Shown: positions 44,869-55,108, counted from the first letter of the stretch. The stretch is 59,830 bases of DNA from Legionella steigerwaltii (GCF_001468065.1 NZ_LNYZ01000042.1:40544-100373); one strand, 5' to 3'. Translations and numbers: made by a program. Notes: generated by a model from the sequence alone, not told the origin.

Positions 44869-46329
44869 TCAGCCTCCTTTTACACTTTTTTCTATGCGTT
44901 CACCGATTTCCTGGTCAATTTTCTTCCAGTATTCAAACGCTCTCTCTAGAACAGGTTGGGTTACTCCATCTTTTAAATGGCCGACTACGTTACTGATTAG
45001 TCTGTTACGGGCTTCATCATCCATCACTTTGCGTACTAGCGTATTCGCTTGTGCGAAATCATTGTCATCTTTACGCAGTGTGTATGCTTCACGTACAAAA
45101 TCTCCATGTGCTTCCCATGTTGCTACTTCAGGATTTCTTGAACTGTCTGCTTTTGGCCCCCCCTTGGAATTAGGGGCGTAAACAGGATCAGAAACATTTT
45201 CAATGCGCATTGCGCCATCTTTACTGTAGCTGTAAACAGGGCATTTGGGTTTGTTAACCGGTATTTGCTTGTAGTTCACTCCTAATCGTGCTCGATGTGC
45301 ATCGGAATAGGAAAAAACTCTAGCAAGAAGCATCTTGTCTGGGCTAATTCCAGTACCAGGAACCATATTGTTAGGCTCAAATGCAGCTTGCTCGATTTCA
45401 GTGTGATAATCAGTTGGATTGCGATTCAGAGTTAGCTTACCCACTTTGATGAGAGGATAGTCGGAATGTGGCCATACTTTTGTGAGGTCGAAAGGGTTAA
45501 AGCGGTATGTCTCAGCCGCTTTGAATGGCATAACCTGCATATACAGTGTCCAACTTGGATAGTCGCCTCGCTTAATTGCTTCATACAGATCACGTGTGTG
45601 ATAGTCACCGTCGGTGCCTGCGAGTTTATCCGCTTCTTGCTGGTTCAGGAATTCGATCCCCTGATCTGTTTTGAAGTGGTACTTTACCCAAAATTTTTCA
45701 TTTTGAGCGTTCACCCACATGTAAGTATGGCTTGAATAGCCATTCATGTGACGCCAGGTCTTCGGAATGCCGCGATCGCCCATCAGCCATGCTACCTGGT
45801 GCGCAGATTCCGGTGAAAGAGTCCAGAAATCCCACTGCATGTCATGATCCCGTAAGTTATTATTTGCACGACGCTTTTGAGAGCGAATAAAATGCTGAAA
45901 CTTCATTGGATCACGCAAAAAGAAAACCGGAGTATTGTTTCCGACCATGTCGAAGTTACCCTCGCTGGTGTAAAACTTGACTGCAAATCCGCGAGGATCG
46001 CGCCAAGTATCAGGGCTTCCGCGCTCACCTGCAACTGTTGAAAAGCGGATAACTACATCTGTTTTTGTTCCAGGTTGGAATACTGCGGCTTTTGTGAATT
46101 TACTTACATTTTCTGTTACTTCGAAATGACCAAATGCTCCGCCACCCTTTGCATGTGGTTGACGTTCTGGGATTTTTTCGCGGTTAAAATTTGCCATCTG
46201 CTCGATCAGATAGTGATCATGTAGAACAATTGGCCCATTGGGTCCGATGGTTAGAGAGTGCTCATCACTGGGTACAGGTATTCCTGCGTCTGTTGTGGTG
46301 AATTTTTTACGGTCATCCTTGTCTGTCAT
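44869..46329 (-). CDS. Monofunctional heme catalase
   Basis: A 486-aa protein of typical small-subunit catalase length. The active-site His lies in [14 protein letters not shown], Asn in [12 protein letters not shown], and the proximal heme Tyr in [15 protein letters not shown]. It converts H2O2 to water and O2 in the cytoplasm. The start MTDKDDRKK at 46329 has AAGGGAG upstream; the frame is open 19 codons further. L. pneumophila is known for bifunctional KatA/KatB catalase-peroxidases, so a monofunctional catalase is a variable trait in the genus and may have been acquired. Confidence 0.93.
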   Translation of the reverse strand: MTDKDDRKKFTTTDAGIPVPSDEHSLTIGPNGPIVLHDHYLIEQMANFNREKIPERQPHAKGGGAFGHFEVTENVSKFTKAAVFQPGTKTDVVIRFSTVAGERGSPDTWRDPRGFAVKFYTSEGNFDMVGNNTPVFFLRDPMKFQHFIRSQKRRANNNLRDHDMQWDFWTLSPESAHQVAWLMGDRGIPKTWRHMNGYSSHTYMWVNAQNEKFWVKYHFKTDQGIEFLNQQEADKLAGTDGDYHTRDLYEAIKRGDYPSWTLYMQVMPFKAAETYRFNPFDLTKVWPHSDYPLIKVGKLTLNRNPTDYHTEIEQAAFEPNNMVPGTGISPDKMLLARVFSYSDAHRARLGVNYKQIPVNKPKCPVYSYSKDGAMRIENVSDPVYAPNSKGGPKADSSRNPEVATWEAHGDFVREAYTLRKDDNDFAQANTLVRKVMDDEARNRLISNVVGHLKDGVTQPVLERAFEYWKKIDQEIGERIEKSVKGG

Positions 46330-46581
46330 TTGAATGGCTCCCTTATAAGTTATCATTCTAGAAAAAGCAGCTGAAAACTTATTCACTGGGCTCAGCTGCT
46401 TCCTCTAGAAGCTCAATTTCAGCTACTATACATGCTACCTGATTATAGACAATAAAGGGAAGTTATTAGATATTCTACAGAGTCAGACTCATTAGAAAAA
46501 TAACAAATACATCTCTATTATTTTTATATGAGAAAAAATTTTGTTCTAAAAAAATAGAATAAGGAAAAATCGGAGTTTTCA

Positions 46582-48897
46582 ATGAAACAAAATGTCTCCC
46601 ATCTGCCAAGAGAGCTCAGCCGTATGATCTCCTGGTCACTTACTCGTTTAGGGAAAGCCATCGCAGAAGTCTACGGAAAAGAAACTTATGAGCGAATTGA
46701 GCAAATGCGACTATCCATGCAAAACACGATTGGGAGTGAAAAGTCTGCACTGAGAAATGCACTTTCTAACCTTCAAATTGAGCTTTCCAAACTTGATAAA
46801 AATCAGCTTTATCAAATTGCTCATGGGTTTTCTCTCATGATGGAACTCATTAATGTCTGTGAAAGTGCTTACCGCATTTTTCGCATCAACCAAAGGGAAG
46901 AAAAGGTCTATCCTGACAAGCCTCAGGGCATTCATTACGTCTTAACAGCACATCCAACAGAAGCCCGCACAAATGAATTTTTAACGCTGTTTAAAGCAAT
47001 TCGTGATTATTTTGTTGAGGTTCTTAAATCCCCCTACCTGATGGCTGAATCTCATCTTGATCAAATGCTTAAAATCTCACTTCAGATTAATATTTCCTAT
47101 TATGAAAAACCAAGCGTAGTAGATGAGGCTCAATACATCTATCAATACGCACTCAATCCACTCAACATTGAACTTTATCATTCCTTTTTAACTAAAGGCG
47201 TCCCTATTCAATTACGTACTTGGGTAGGCGGTGATAAAGATGGACACTCAGGTGTTAATGAAAAAATTATGGTTAAAAGTCTTGAGCTTTCTCGATCCTT
47301 TTTTATTGCATACATTCAGGAGGCCCTAAAAGAAATACTAGAAATTATCAAGCTCTCAACCGCATTAAATGAAAACAAAATAGTGACAAATCAGATCAAT
47401 CGATTGATTAAAAAAGCACACGACCTTAAGAAAATACAACCAAGAGATTATGAAAAAGTATCTACATTCGAAAAAGAATTAGCTGCGATACAGACAGAGA
47501 CCCTGAAATTTTTAAATTTCAAATTAGAACAATTCTCTATCATTTCCAGCATTTTTCAACTCTATCCCGCACTGGTCATCCCTATAGAACTCAGAGAAGA
47601 TTCGGCCGTTGTAAGAGAGAGTTTAACCAGTATCAAAAAAACAACAATCTCCAAAATGCTTGAGCAAGTCTATTCTATAACCCATGGGACTGATCCCAAA
47701 AACTATATACGAGGCTTTATCCTCAGCATGGTTGAATCCGCTGAAGATATAAAAAATGGAATTAACCTGGTGAAACAAATTTTTAGAAGCTACGCTCTAC
47801 CCGTTGTGCCCTTGTTTGAAAATCACCGTGCGCTCACCAGCGCTGATACAATTTTAAATAATTCAATCACTGAAGATATTAGACAGAAGCATCTTAGGCA
47901 GTGGGATGGAAACTATGAAGTCATGCTGGGTTATTCTGACTCATCTAAAGAGAATGGAGTATTGCCCTCCCGACTCATGATTGCGAAAAGCTTAAAAAGC
48001 ATTCAGTCTACACTGGAAAATAAGAGCCTTAGGCCTATCTTTTTTCATGGTTCAGGTGGCAGTATTGAGCGAGGAGGTGGAGATATCAAAGAACAAACCG
48101 CTTCCTGGTCAAAGGAAACGATGGCAAATTATAAAGTGACTATCCAGGGAGAAATGGTTGCAAGACTCTTTGGTTCGAGTTCCATACTCAAAAGTCAGAT
48201 TGACAAATTCCTTGATATCTATTCACAAAAAGATAAAAACACGGATATTGATTATCCTGAAGAACTGTTATTATTTTCCACAAAAGTCAGTGAAAAATAT
48301 AAAGCGCTGATACAAAGCGAATGGTTTTGGTCCACAATTGAACAAGCCTCGCCCTATCATTTTTTGAATGAACTGAAGATTGGCTCTCGTCCAACCAAAC
48401 GAAAATCAGGATCTGAGCAAAGAAAACTTCGGGCTATCCCATGGATCCTATGCTGGACCCAAACACGACTTCTTTTCCCAACTTGGTGGGGTGTTGGTTC
48501 CACTTGGCTAGAGCTAAATAACCTTGAAAAAAATAGACTTAAGATCCTCTATAAAGAAAATGCTCTTTTTGCTTCCTTTGTCAAACAATTGGGTGTAACC
48601 CTTTCTAAAGTGTACCTCCCCATCTGGGAACAGTACTTATACCAATTGACTGGCTCCAATAAATATCTCAAACCTTTTCAAGCAGAACTGGAATCGACAA
48701 TCCTATTCTTCCATCAAATAACAGGTGAGAAGGATTTTTGTTTTCATCAACCCTGGCTTGGGGAAAGCATTCAATTAAGATCAACCCTGGTCCATCCCTT
48801 AAATCTCATTCAGATTGAAGCTATGAAAAGGAAAGATTTACCTCTTTTAAGAAAAACCGTCACCGGCATTTCTTGTGGTATGTTGACAACAGGGTGA
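46582..48897 (+). CDS. ppc: Phosphoenolpyruvate carboxylase, divergent form
   Basis: A 771-aa enzyme carrying the PEPC hallmarks LTAHPTEART (catalytic His124), GYSDSSKENG, FHGSGGSIERGGGD, GSRPTKRKSG and LRAIPWILCWTQTR. It carboxylates PEP to oxaloacetate. It is about 100 residues shorter than E. coli PEPC. The first Arg of the conserved FHGRGG loop is Ser here, and the C-terminus ends GISCGMLTTG instead of the usual GxRNTG. These changes could affect allostery or catalysis. It has its own promoter region, and the ketosynthase cluster lies downstream in the opposite direction. Confidence 0.88.
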   Translation: MKQNVSHLPRELSRMISWSLTRLGKAIAEVYGKETYERIEQMRLSMQNTIGSEKSALRNALSNLQIELSKLDKNQLYQIAHGFSLMMELINVCESAYRIFRINQREEKVYPDKPQGIHYVLTAHPTEARTNEFLTLFKAIRDYFVEVLKSPYLMAESHLDQMLKISLQINISYYEKPSVVDEAQYIYQYALNPLNIELYHSFLTKGVPIQLRTWVGGDKDGHSGVNEKIMVKSLELSRSFFIAYIQEALKEILEIIKLSTALNENKIVTNQINRLIKKAHDLKKIQPRDYEKVSTFEKELAAIQTETLKFLNFKLEQFSIISSIFQLYPALVIPIELREDSAVVRESLTSIKKTTISKMLEQVYSITHGTDPKNYIRGFILSMVESAEDIKNGINLVKQIFRSYALPVVPLFENHRALTSADTILNNSITEDIRQKHLRQWDGNYEVMLGYSDSSKENGVLPSRLMIAKSLKSIQSTLENKSLRPIFFHGSGGSIERGGGDIKEQTASWSKETMANYKVTIQGEMVARLFGSSSILKSQIDKFLDIYSQKDKNTDIDYPEELLLFSTKVSEKYKALIQSEWFWSTIEQASPYHFLNELKIGSRPTKRKSGSEQRKLRAIPWILCWTQTRLLFPTWWGVGSTWLELNNLEKNRLKILYKENALFASFVKQLGVTLSKVYLPIWEQYLYQLTGSNKYLKPFQAELESTILFFHQITGEKDFCFHQPWLGESIQLRSTLVHPLNLIQIEAMKRKDLPLLRKTVTGISCGMLTTG

Positions 48898-49104
48898 GCG
48901 ATTCGTACAAATTTTAAATCGTTCTGGACAGAAATGTTTTGAATAGTATTAAGACTCGGTACAATAATTTTAATCTGCAAGAAACCTGAAGCTTTTGGCA
49001 CATCAAACAAAAGCAAAAAACAATCTATACTACAATCAAAGGGGTAAAAACACGTTTTAAAAAGGAAAGAAAATGCTCTAAAGAGCATTAAGTAAGGTAA
49101 TTTT

Positions 49105-50586
49105 ATGTCTTTTTTTCGTTTCTTAAATAAGCTCAATCATTTGTTTCATCGAACGGATGAGAGGAATTATAGGTCAATAACTCCTCGTGAATTAACCTTG
49201 CAGCACATTCGAGATTTCGAGAAACAGTTTCAACAAAATCGAGAAGCAATTCACTATTCCAAAGAAATACTACAAGACTTAGTCAATAAAAGACTAAGGG
49301 CATTATTGCAGCATGCAAAATCAAAATCTCCTTGGTATAAAAATACTCTCGCAAAAATCAACATAGAGCACTTCACCAAAGAACGATTAGAAGAACTTCC
49401 TACGATAAATAAAACCATTTTAATGGAAAATTGGGATGCAATTGTTACCAATCCTAAGCTTTCATTAGCCTTAGTTGAAAAGCATATGAGCCAAAAAAAT
49501 GACAGGCTCGACACCTTGTATCTATTCTCCAATTATCATGTCGTGGCCACTGGAGGAAGTAGTGGAAAACGAGGCATATTTATTTATGATTGGGATGAAT
49601 GGATTTCATTTCACACTGCATTTATCCGCTTTCCACTCTATAATCATGAACGCACCCAAATGGTAACTAAAAAGCTCAATGCAAATTCAAAAACAGTAAG
49701 CCTGTTTGTGGCAAACACGGCTATTGCGGCCTACTCTTTAGCAAAAACCTTTTGGCGACATAATGAAAATACATATTTCCTACCTATGGCTGTGACCCCA
49801 TTAAACATAGTCATTACTCGTCTCAATCAAATTCTTCCTGATATCATAACTGCCGCTCCTTCATACATTCACAAAGTATGTCAACTTGTTCAAAAAGAAC
49901 ATATAAAAATCGAACCAAAGATTCTTATCCTTGGTGGAGAACCCCTTTTTGAGCAAACTCTAGCTTTAATCAAAGAAACTTGGCCTAAAGTGGATATTTT
50001 TAATGTATTTGGCTGTACCGAGGGTATGGTAGGGTTAAGTTGTCGAGCGAATACCGATGAGATGCATTTGAATGATGATCAATGCATTGTTGAGCCTCTG
50101 GATGCACAAAATCGTCCTGTGGATAAAGGAATTATGGCATGCAAAGTGTATATAACTAATTTATATAATTATACTTTGCCACTAATCCGCTACGAAAACT
50201 CGGATGAAATTTTATTTTTAAATAAAACCTGTGATTGTGGCGTCCAACATCAGCTTATAAAAGCACCTAAAGGTCGACCTGGATGCGACTTTAATTATCC
50301 TGGCAATATTTTTGTACATCATTCCCTTTTTTTAGGAGCACTTTTACCCGAAAAAAATATTCAGGAATATCAAGTTGAACAAACAATAGATGGAGCTAAT
50401 ATTAAAATTGTAAGCACTGGTTTTATAAACAAGTTCGAATTACAAGAGAATATACGCTTACGATTAAGCAAAGTAGGTTTGTTTGACGCCAAAGTAAATA
50501 TTATTGAGGTTCCTGAAATGATCTATTTGTATTCGGGGAAACTGAATCGGTTCATACCATTGAAATCGAATTCGGTTGGTGAATGA
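49105..50586 (+). CDS. PaaK/CapK-like AMP-forming adenylating enzyme
   Basis: This 493-aa protein of the phenylacetate-CoA ligase family has P-loop VATGGSSGKRG (about 148-157), VFGCTEGMVG as the second core motif and PLIRYENSDE as the Y-R-x-x-D/N-E adenylate-binding segment, then a C-terminal lid. CapK/PaaK relatives activate aryl or acyl acids for CoA or carrier-protein loading and frequently sit in polyketide or capsule clusters. It converges on the aminomalonyl/ketosynthase operon and might supply its acyl starter; that link is inferred. The C-D-C-G cysteine pair near 375 is also typical. Confidence 0.8.
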   Translation: MSFFRFLNKLNHLFHRTDERNYRSITPRELTLQHIRDFEKQFQQNREAIHYSKEILQDLVNKRLRALLQHAKSKSPWYKNTLAKINIEHFTKERLEELPTINKTILMENWDAIVTNPKLSLALVEKHMSQKNDRLDTLYLFSNYHVVATGGSSGKRGIFIYDWDEWISFHTAFIRFPLYNHERTQMVTKKLNANSKTVSLFVANTAIAAYSLAKTFWRHNENTYFLPMAVTPLNIVITRLNQILPDIITAAPSYIHKVCQLVQKEHIKIEPKILILGGEPLFEQTLALIKETWPKVDIFNVFGCTEGMVGLSCRANTDEMHLNDDQCIVEPLDAQNRPVDKGIMACKVYITNLYNYTLPLIRYENSDEILFLNKTCDCGVQHQLIKAPKGRPGCDFNYPGNIFVHHSLFLGALLPEKNIQEYQVEQTIDGANIKIVSTGFINKFELQENIRLRLSKVGLFDAKVNIIEVPEMIYLYSGKLNRFIPLKSNSVGE

Positions 50587-50646
50587 TCGTAGATACTGTC
50601 TTTAAATGCAATCTTCTAACGAAAATTTAGGTTTCCTGTGATCGTT

Positions 50647-50738
50647 GTAGCCTGGGTGCAGCGCAGCGAAACCCGGGATATAGGAGCGTGATTTTTTACT
50701 CGAAAGCCGGGTTACGGCTTTGCCTTCACCCAGGCTAC
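50647..50738. repeat. GTAGCCTGGGTG palindromic repeat, copy 2
   Basis: The same 12-bp arms as the copy at 44743, but with a longer 68-bp centre that includes AAACCCGGGATA and AGCCGGGTTACGGC. It lies between the convergent PaaK-like and ketosynthase genes. Confidence 0.85.
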
Positions 50739-50773
50739 AACTATGAATAGGATAGTAGAATTTCCAACAAGCT

Positions 50774-52081
50774 CTAATAGCTACGTAAAACCAGATGTGT
50801 ATTGCTTCCACCTGCACCATAGCTAGAAACACCCGCTAAATAGTGTTTCTTTATGCTGGGAAAATCTTGAAATTGTGTGGCAATATATAGGGGCGAATCG
50901 TCCAACATAAAATCTGGATTCGGAGTTTCAAAATTAATTGATGGCACAATCGCTTTATTTTTGAGCATAAGTACTGTTTTAATAATTGAGGCCATACCCG
51001 ATACTATGCCTGTATGACCTAGATTACTAATTACAGAGCTTATTGGACAATGATGTGTCTGTGTAACATCCCTAAGTGCTTTTTTTAGTGCATATATTTC
51101 TGTTGCATCACCCAGTTTGGTTGAGGAACCATGGGCTGCAATATAATCAAGATCACCTGGCTCAATTCCTGCATTTTTCCAAGCGGATTGAATGCAAGTA
51201 TATTGGCCATGAATTCCTGGCGCCATAAATCCTTCTTTTGATGAGTTACCATCATTACTCATTGCAGATCCAATAATAACCGCATGGATTAGATCATTAG
51301 CTGCAATTGCATCTTCAAGTCGCTTTAAAACAACCAACCCAGCACCATTTGAGTATAAAGTTCCGGATGCTGAAGCATCAAAAGAACGGCAATGACCATC
51401 AGAGGAAAATAATCCGTTCTCTTCATAAATATATCCAACTTCCTGGGGTAAATCGATCAAGCACGCACCAGCAATGGCCATATCACATTGATAACTATTT
51501 AACTCGCGACAGCTTTGTATCACCGCGGTTAAAGAAGACGAGCATGCCGTATATAAATCAATAGAACTTCCTTGAAACCCAAATTGATAAGAAATATAAG
51601 GTGCAATTACTTTTGAATAATACCTTTCTATCGCTTTTTGAGTATCGATCGCTTGGTAGTACGCGGCTCCTAAGAAATGGGCGGCTGGCTGATTATTGGC
51701 GCCAATATAAACAGCAGTATTTTTGAGAAAGTTATTTGCGTCATTTGCCTGACTTCTCATGGCACTCAAAGCACGATAAGTTAAATGAGACATCACTTTG
51801 CCTTGAACACCCAACAATTCAAAATTTTTGGTAGTACTTTTAAATGGAGGAACATCAAAAGATTCTAAGTCATCTAATATGCCTCTGTATGGTTTGTAAT
51901 AAGGAGCGGCAATTAATTGCTCTGAAATACCCGACCTTTGTAATTGCTCTGCAGAAAATTGACTCACAGCCTCTTTACCAGACTTCAATAGATCCCAATA
52001 CTCATCAAGATCATTGGCTCCAGGAAGTTTTACAGCCATACCTACAATAGCAACTTTGTTTGAAAGAGAATTTATGTTCAT
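50774..52081 (-). CDS. Stand-alone polyketide-type beta-ketoacyl synthase
   Basis: A single KS domain of 435 aa with a complete active site: Cys180 in DLYTACSSSL, His317 in AAHGSSTKLGD and His356 in NLGHTGIVSGM. The N-terminal VAIVGMAVKLPGANDLDEYW and C-terminal GVSSYGAGGSNTHLVL match modular type I PKS ketosynthases, not FabF. No acyltransferase, ketoreductase or carrier domain is fused. It is the last gene of the operon and is the natural enzyme to use the aminomalonyl-ACP predicted from the upstream genes. A 146-bp hairpin element separates it from the adenylation gene. Confidence 0.88.
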   Translation of the reverse strand: MNINSLSNKVAIVGMAVKLPGANDLDEYWDLLKSGKEAVSQFSAEQLQRSGISEQLIAAPYYKPYRGILDDLESFDVPPFKSTTKNFELLGVQGKVMSHLTYRALSAMRSQANDANNFLKNTAVYIGANNQPAAHFLGAAYYQAIDTQKAIERYYSKVIAPYISYQFGFQGSSIDLYTACSSSLTAVIQSCRELNSYQCDMAIAGACLIDLPQEVGYIYEENGLFSSDGHCRSFDASASGTLYSNGAGLVVLKRLEDAIAANDLIHAVIIGSAMSNDGNSSKEGFMAPGIHGQYTCIQSAWKNAGIEPGDLDYIAAHGSSTKLGDATEIYALKKALRDVTQTHHCPISSVISNLGHTGIVSGMASIIKTVLMLKNKAIVPSINFETPNPDFMLDDSPLYIATQFQDFPSIKKHYLAGVSSYGAGGSNTHLVLRSY

Positions 52082-52188
52082 AATTTAAAGGACCCTTGCA
52101 TTGCTTTATCGGTATATTTTAAATATAGGTCATTTTTTATTTGAATAATAAACAAATTGATCATTTTATTTCGTGTATTGCTTAAGGA

Positions 52189-52334
52189 TAGGGTCTGTTT
52201 ACAATTCGCTGGATTGAGCCAAAATGACTTAATTTTAGAGCACCGAAACGCACCATACACGAAGTATGTGAGTAGAGCAGCGCATAAAATCACGTCCATT
52301 TTGGCCAAGATAGTCGAGTTGTAAACAGACCCTA
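52189..52334. repeat. Long inverted repeat inside the operon (146 bp)
   Basis: TAGGGTCTGTTTACAA and its complement at 52319-52334 bound a 114-bp centre. The end motif is shared with the 59-bp element at 55050. It overlaps the stop codon of the adenylation gene. Confidence 0.75.
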
Positions 52335-53876
52335 AATGAAACTCAATAGTTTCTCTTTATCGATTTTTCCATTTTCTTTTATTGGCAAAGCATTTAACCA
52401 GATGTAATGCTCTGGAACCATATAATCTGGAATTCTGGTTTTTAAAAACGATTTAAGTTCAGCACTACTCAACTCAATTTGTTGGTTATGAGCAATTAAA
52501 AAGGCGATCAGCCTATGATCAAGAAAATCCACTTTCTCACAGACAACAACTGCATCCTGAATGTTGGGATGCTCTAATAAATGATATTGTATTTCTCCTA
52601 ATTCAATACGTATTCCATGTAGTTTTACCTGGTCATCCTTGCGGCCTAAAAATAATAATTCATGCTTTTTATTCCAACGGACTATATCTCCAGTACGATA
52701 CATTTTTTCTCCAGGCATATAAGGATTGTCTATGAATGATGCTTGAGTAAGTACTGGATTATTTAAATAACCCTGAGCTAAGCCAATTCCGGAAATGAAT
52801 AATTCTCCGGGTTCAAAACCGGTTGAATTGAGCTGCTCATCTAACACAAAAAATTGAGTGTTCTGGATGGGTTTTCCTATTGGAATAGTCCGATAACGCG
52901 TGTGCTTTTCACAAATAAAATAAGAAACATCTATTGTAGCCTCTGTGGGGCCGTATAAATTGACTAACTGTGTTTCTTGATCTTGAAATAGCTTATTAAA
53001 TAGATTAACACTTCGCGCATCAAGCGCCTCTCCGCTTGAAAAAACGTACTTTAAAGAGCTTAAGCGACTTATAGCAAAATCTTGTTCAATATAACTTAAA
53101 AAGATATGGAATACGGAAGGTACAAAATGAATAACATTAAGCTGATATTGCTCAATCATATGAATGAATAACTTAATATCATGTTCTTTTTTTGGTGGTA
53201 AAAGAGCTACACCGGCGCCCACAACAGACCACCAGCAAATCTCCCAAACTGAGATGTCAAAACAAATGTGCGTTTTATGAAACAAGACGTCAGGACTTTG
53301 TAAAGGAAATGTGTTTTGCATCCATAGAATTCGATTAACTAGGGCCTGATGCGAAATCATAACCCCTTTAGGTTTGCCTGTAGTACCTGATGTATACATC
53401 ACATAAGCTAAATCGAGTTTTCCTCGAAGCAGGTTTAAATTATGGCTTTTTTCATGACTCACATCGTCATGAATGCTTAACACTTGAAGACCGGGTTTTG
53501 CTGTCGCTAATGACTGATCATCAACGATTAGAAATTGGATTTGACTGTCTTCAAGAATGGTTTGATTTCTCATCACAGGAGCCAGAGGATCGATTGGTAA
53601 ATAAGCTCCTCCTGCCTTTAATACGGCAAAGATTGCCACGAGCATTTCAAAAGAGCGTGGGAGTTGTATGCCAACAATTCCATTTAATGGCAGCCCTTTT
53701 CGTTGCAGATATCGTGCATATTGATTGGCCTGTTTATTAAAAGCATCATACGAAATCTGACGATCTTCCAGATAAACAGCGGTATTTTCCGGATTTTGCT
53801 TTACTTGCTCTTCGAATAAAGAGCAAATTGTTGTGCACTGATCAGAAGAGTTCATTTTATAAAAATATCCCCTCAT
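52332..53876 (-). CDS. Stand-alone adenylation domain, serine-like code
   Basis: A 514-aa NRPS-type A-domain with A3 YTSGTTGKPKG (161-171), A4 FDISVWE (206-212), A5 NLYGPTEATID, A7 YRTGDIVRW, A8 GRKDDQVKLHGIRIELGEIQ and A10 PIKENGKIDK, and no fused carrier or condensation domain. The ten specificity positions read D-I-W-S-F-S-L-I-D-K, which shares seven of ten with the serine code D-V-W-H-L-S-L-I-D-K. It should form seryl-AMP and load Ser onto the operon ACP, the role of ZmaJ in aminomalonyl-ACP synthesis. The start may instead be the ATG at 53855. Confidence 0.85.
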   Translation of the reverse strand: MRGYFYKMNSSDQCTTICSLFEEQVKQNPENTAVYLEDRQISYDAFNKQANQYARYLQRKGLPLNGIVGIQLPRSFEMLVAIFAVLKAGGAYLPIDPLAPVMRNQTILEDSQIQFLIVDDQSLATAKPGLQVLSIHDDVSHEKSHNLNLLRGKLDLAYVMYTSGTTGKPKGVMISHQALVNRILWMQNTFPLQSPDVLFHKTHICFDISVWEICWWSVVGAGVALLPPKKEHDIKLFIHMIEQYQLNVIHFVPSVFHIFLSYIEQDFAISRLSSLKYVFSSGEALDARSVNLFNKLFQDQETQLVNLYGPTEATIDVSYFICEKHTRYRTIPIGKPIQNTQFFVLDEQLNSTGFEPGELFISGIGLAQGYLNNPVLTQASFIDNPYMPGEKMYRTGDIVRWNKKHELLFLGRKDDQVKLHGIRIELGEIQYHLLEHPNIQDAVVVCEKVDFLDHRLIAFLIAHNQQIELSSAELKSFLKTRIPDYMVPEHYIWLNALPIKENGKIDKEKLLSFI

Positions 53877-53914
53877 AGGAGACTAGAAAAATAATGCATG
53901 CTTTTATCGCCTCC

Positions 53915-55039
53915 TTAATTGATGCAAAGCTTCGAAATGAGTATCTCGTGCATTTGTGAGGTTCCTTCGATGATCTCCATTACCTTAGCATCTCTATAAT
54001 ATCGCTCAACAGGATAAGTTTCATCAAACCCTGCTGCGCCAAATATTTGCAATGCATGATTGGATACAAAAACAACCATTTTTGAAGCAGCGTATTTTGC
54101 TACTAATGTTTCCGCAATGCATGCCGGATTTTTTTGTTGTCTCAGTACTCCGGCGTTAAAACACAATTCTCGAGCAGCTTTAACGTGTACAATTATTTCC
54201 GCGATCATTTTTTGAATTAACTGATGCTCATCGAGTGTATGAGCGAATTGTTTTCTTTCTTGAGCGTAGCTAAGCGCTGCATCCAAGCATGCTTGTCCTA
54301 AACCAACACATCCATATGCTGTGGTATAACGCCCTTCATCTAAAGCAGTTTGGGCAACATAGGCGAACCCCATACCGATACCTCCTAATACATTTGTTTT
54401 AGGAATTCGGCAATTATCAAAAATAATTTCTGCCAGCATATTGGAGCGTAAGCCTAAAAAATTAGGCATCGCTGAAATAGTTAAACCTGGCGTGTCCTTT
54501 TCAACTAAAACTACAGTGGGTTGTCCTTGGTAGTTTGCTAAAACTAAAAACAAATCCGCTATTTGTCCTAAGGTAATGTATTCTTTATTCCCTTTTAAAA
54601 TAAATTCATCATTTTTATCCAGTAATTGAGTTTCAACATGTTCCAAATCACTACCAATATTAGATTCAGTAAATGCTAATGCTGCTAAAATATTCCCTGA
54701 TGCAATCTGAGGTAACCAGGTTTGCTTCTGCACTACTGAACCAAACTGCACGAGTGACTTACTCACCATACCCAATACAGTTAAAATATTTGCCAAGGAA
54801 CATAGCTCTTTTGCAAATGATTCATGCATGATGCCAAGGGTCAATTCATCCCATTGTTGCCCACCAAATTGTTTGGGAATGCAAGCGCCTAAAAAGCCAT
54901 TTTGAGCTAATGTATAAAAAAAATCGCGTGGAATGCTTTGTTCTTTATCAAAGATTTTTGCATGAGGGTGAAGACAGTTTTCTACGAACTGATTAAAGAG
55001 TCGCTGTTGTTTTACATATCGAGGGTGGTAAGTGGGCAA
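53915..55039 (-). CDS. Acyl-CoA dehydrogenase-like oxidase of extender-unit synthesis
   Basis: A 374-aa flavoprotein: ALAFTESNIGSD binds FAD, ERKQF and the C-terminal YRDAKVMEIIEGTSQMHE are standard acyl-CoA dehydrogenase features. The TTG start at 55039 is certain in practice because the perfect ribosome site AAGGAGGAA lies six bases upstream. In aminomalonyl (ZmaI) and methoxymalonyl (FkbI) pathways this enzyme oxidises the ACP-bound aldehyde to the malonyl-type acid. Its position between the 3HAD and A-domain genes supports that role over ordinary beta-oxidation. Confidence 0.85.
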   Translation of the reverse strand: MPTYHPRYVKQQRLFNQFVENCLHPHAKIFDKEQSIPRDFFYTLAQNGFLGACIPKQFGGQQWDELTLGIMHESFAKELCSLANILTVLGMVSKSLVQFGSVVQKQTWLPQIASGNILAALAFTESNIGSDLEHVETQLLDKNDEFILKGNKEYITLGQIADLFLVLANYQGQPTVVLVEKDTPGLTISAMPNFLGLRSNMLAEIIFDNCRIPKTNVLGGIGMGFAYVAQTALDEGRYTTAYGCVGLGQACLDAALSYAQERKQFAHTLDEHQLIQKMIAEIIVHVKAARELCFNAGVLRQQKNPACIAETLVAKYAASKMVVFVSNHALQIFGAAGFDETYPVERYYRDAKVMEIIEGTSQMHEILISKLCIN

Positions 55040-55049
55040 AATTCCTCCT

Positions 55050-55108
55050 TAGGATCTGCTTACAATTTGCTATTTTGGCAAAGAAAGTAGAATTGTAAGC
55101 AGATCCTA
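55050..55108. repeat. Short inverted repeat inside the operon (59 bp)
   Basis: TAGGATCTGCTTACAATT and its complement surround a 23-bp centre. It overlaps the stop codon of the 3HAD gene and lies next to the ribosome site of the dehydrogenase gene. It is related in its ends to the 52189 element. Confidence 0.8.
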
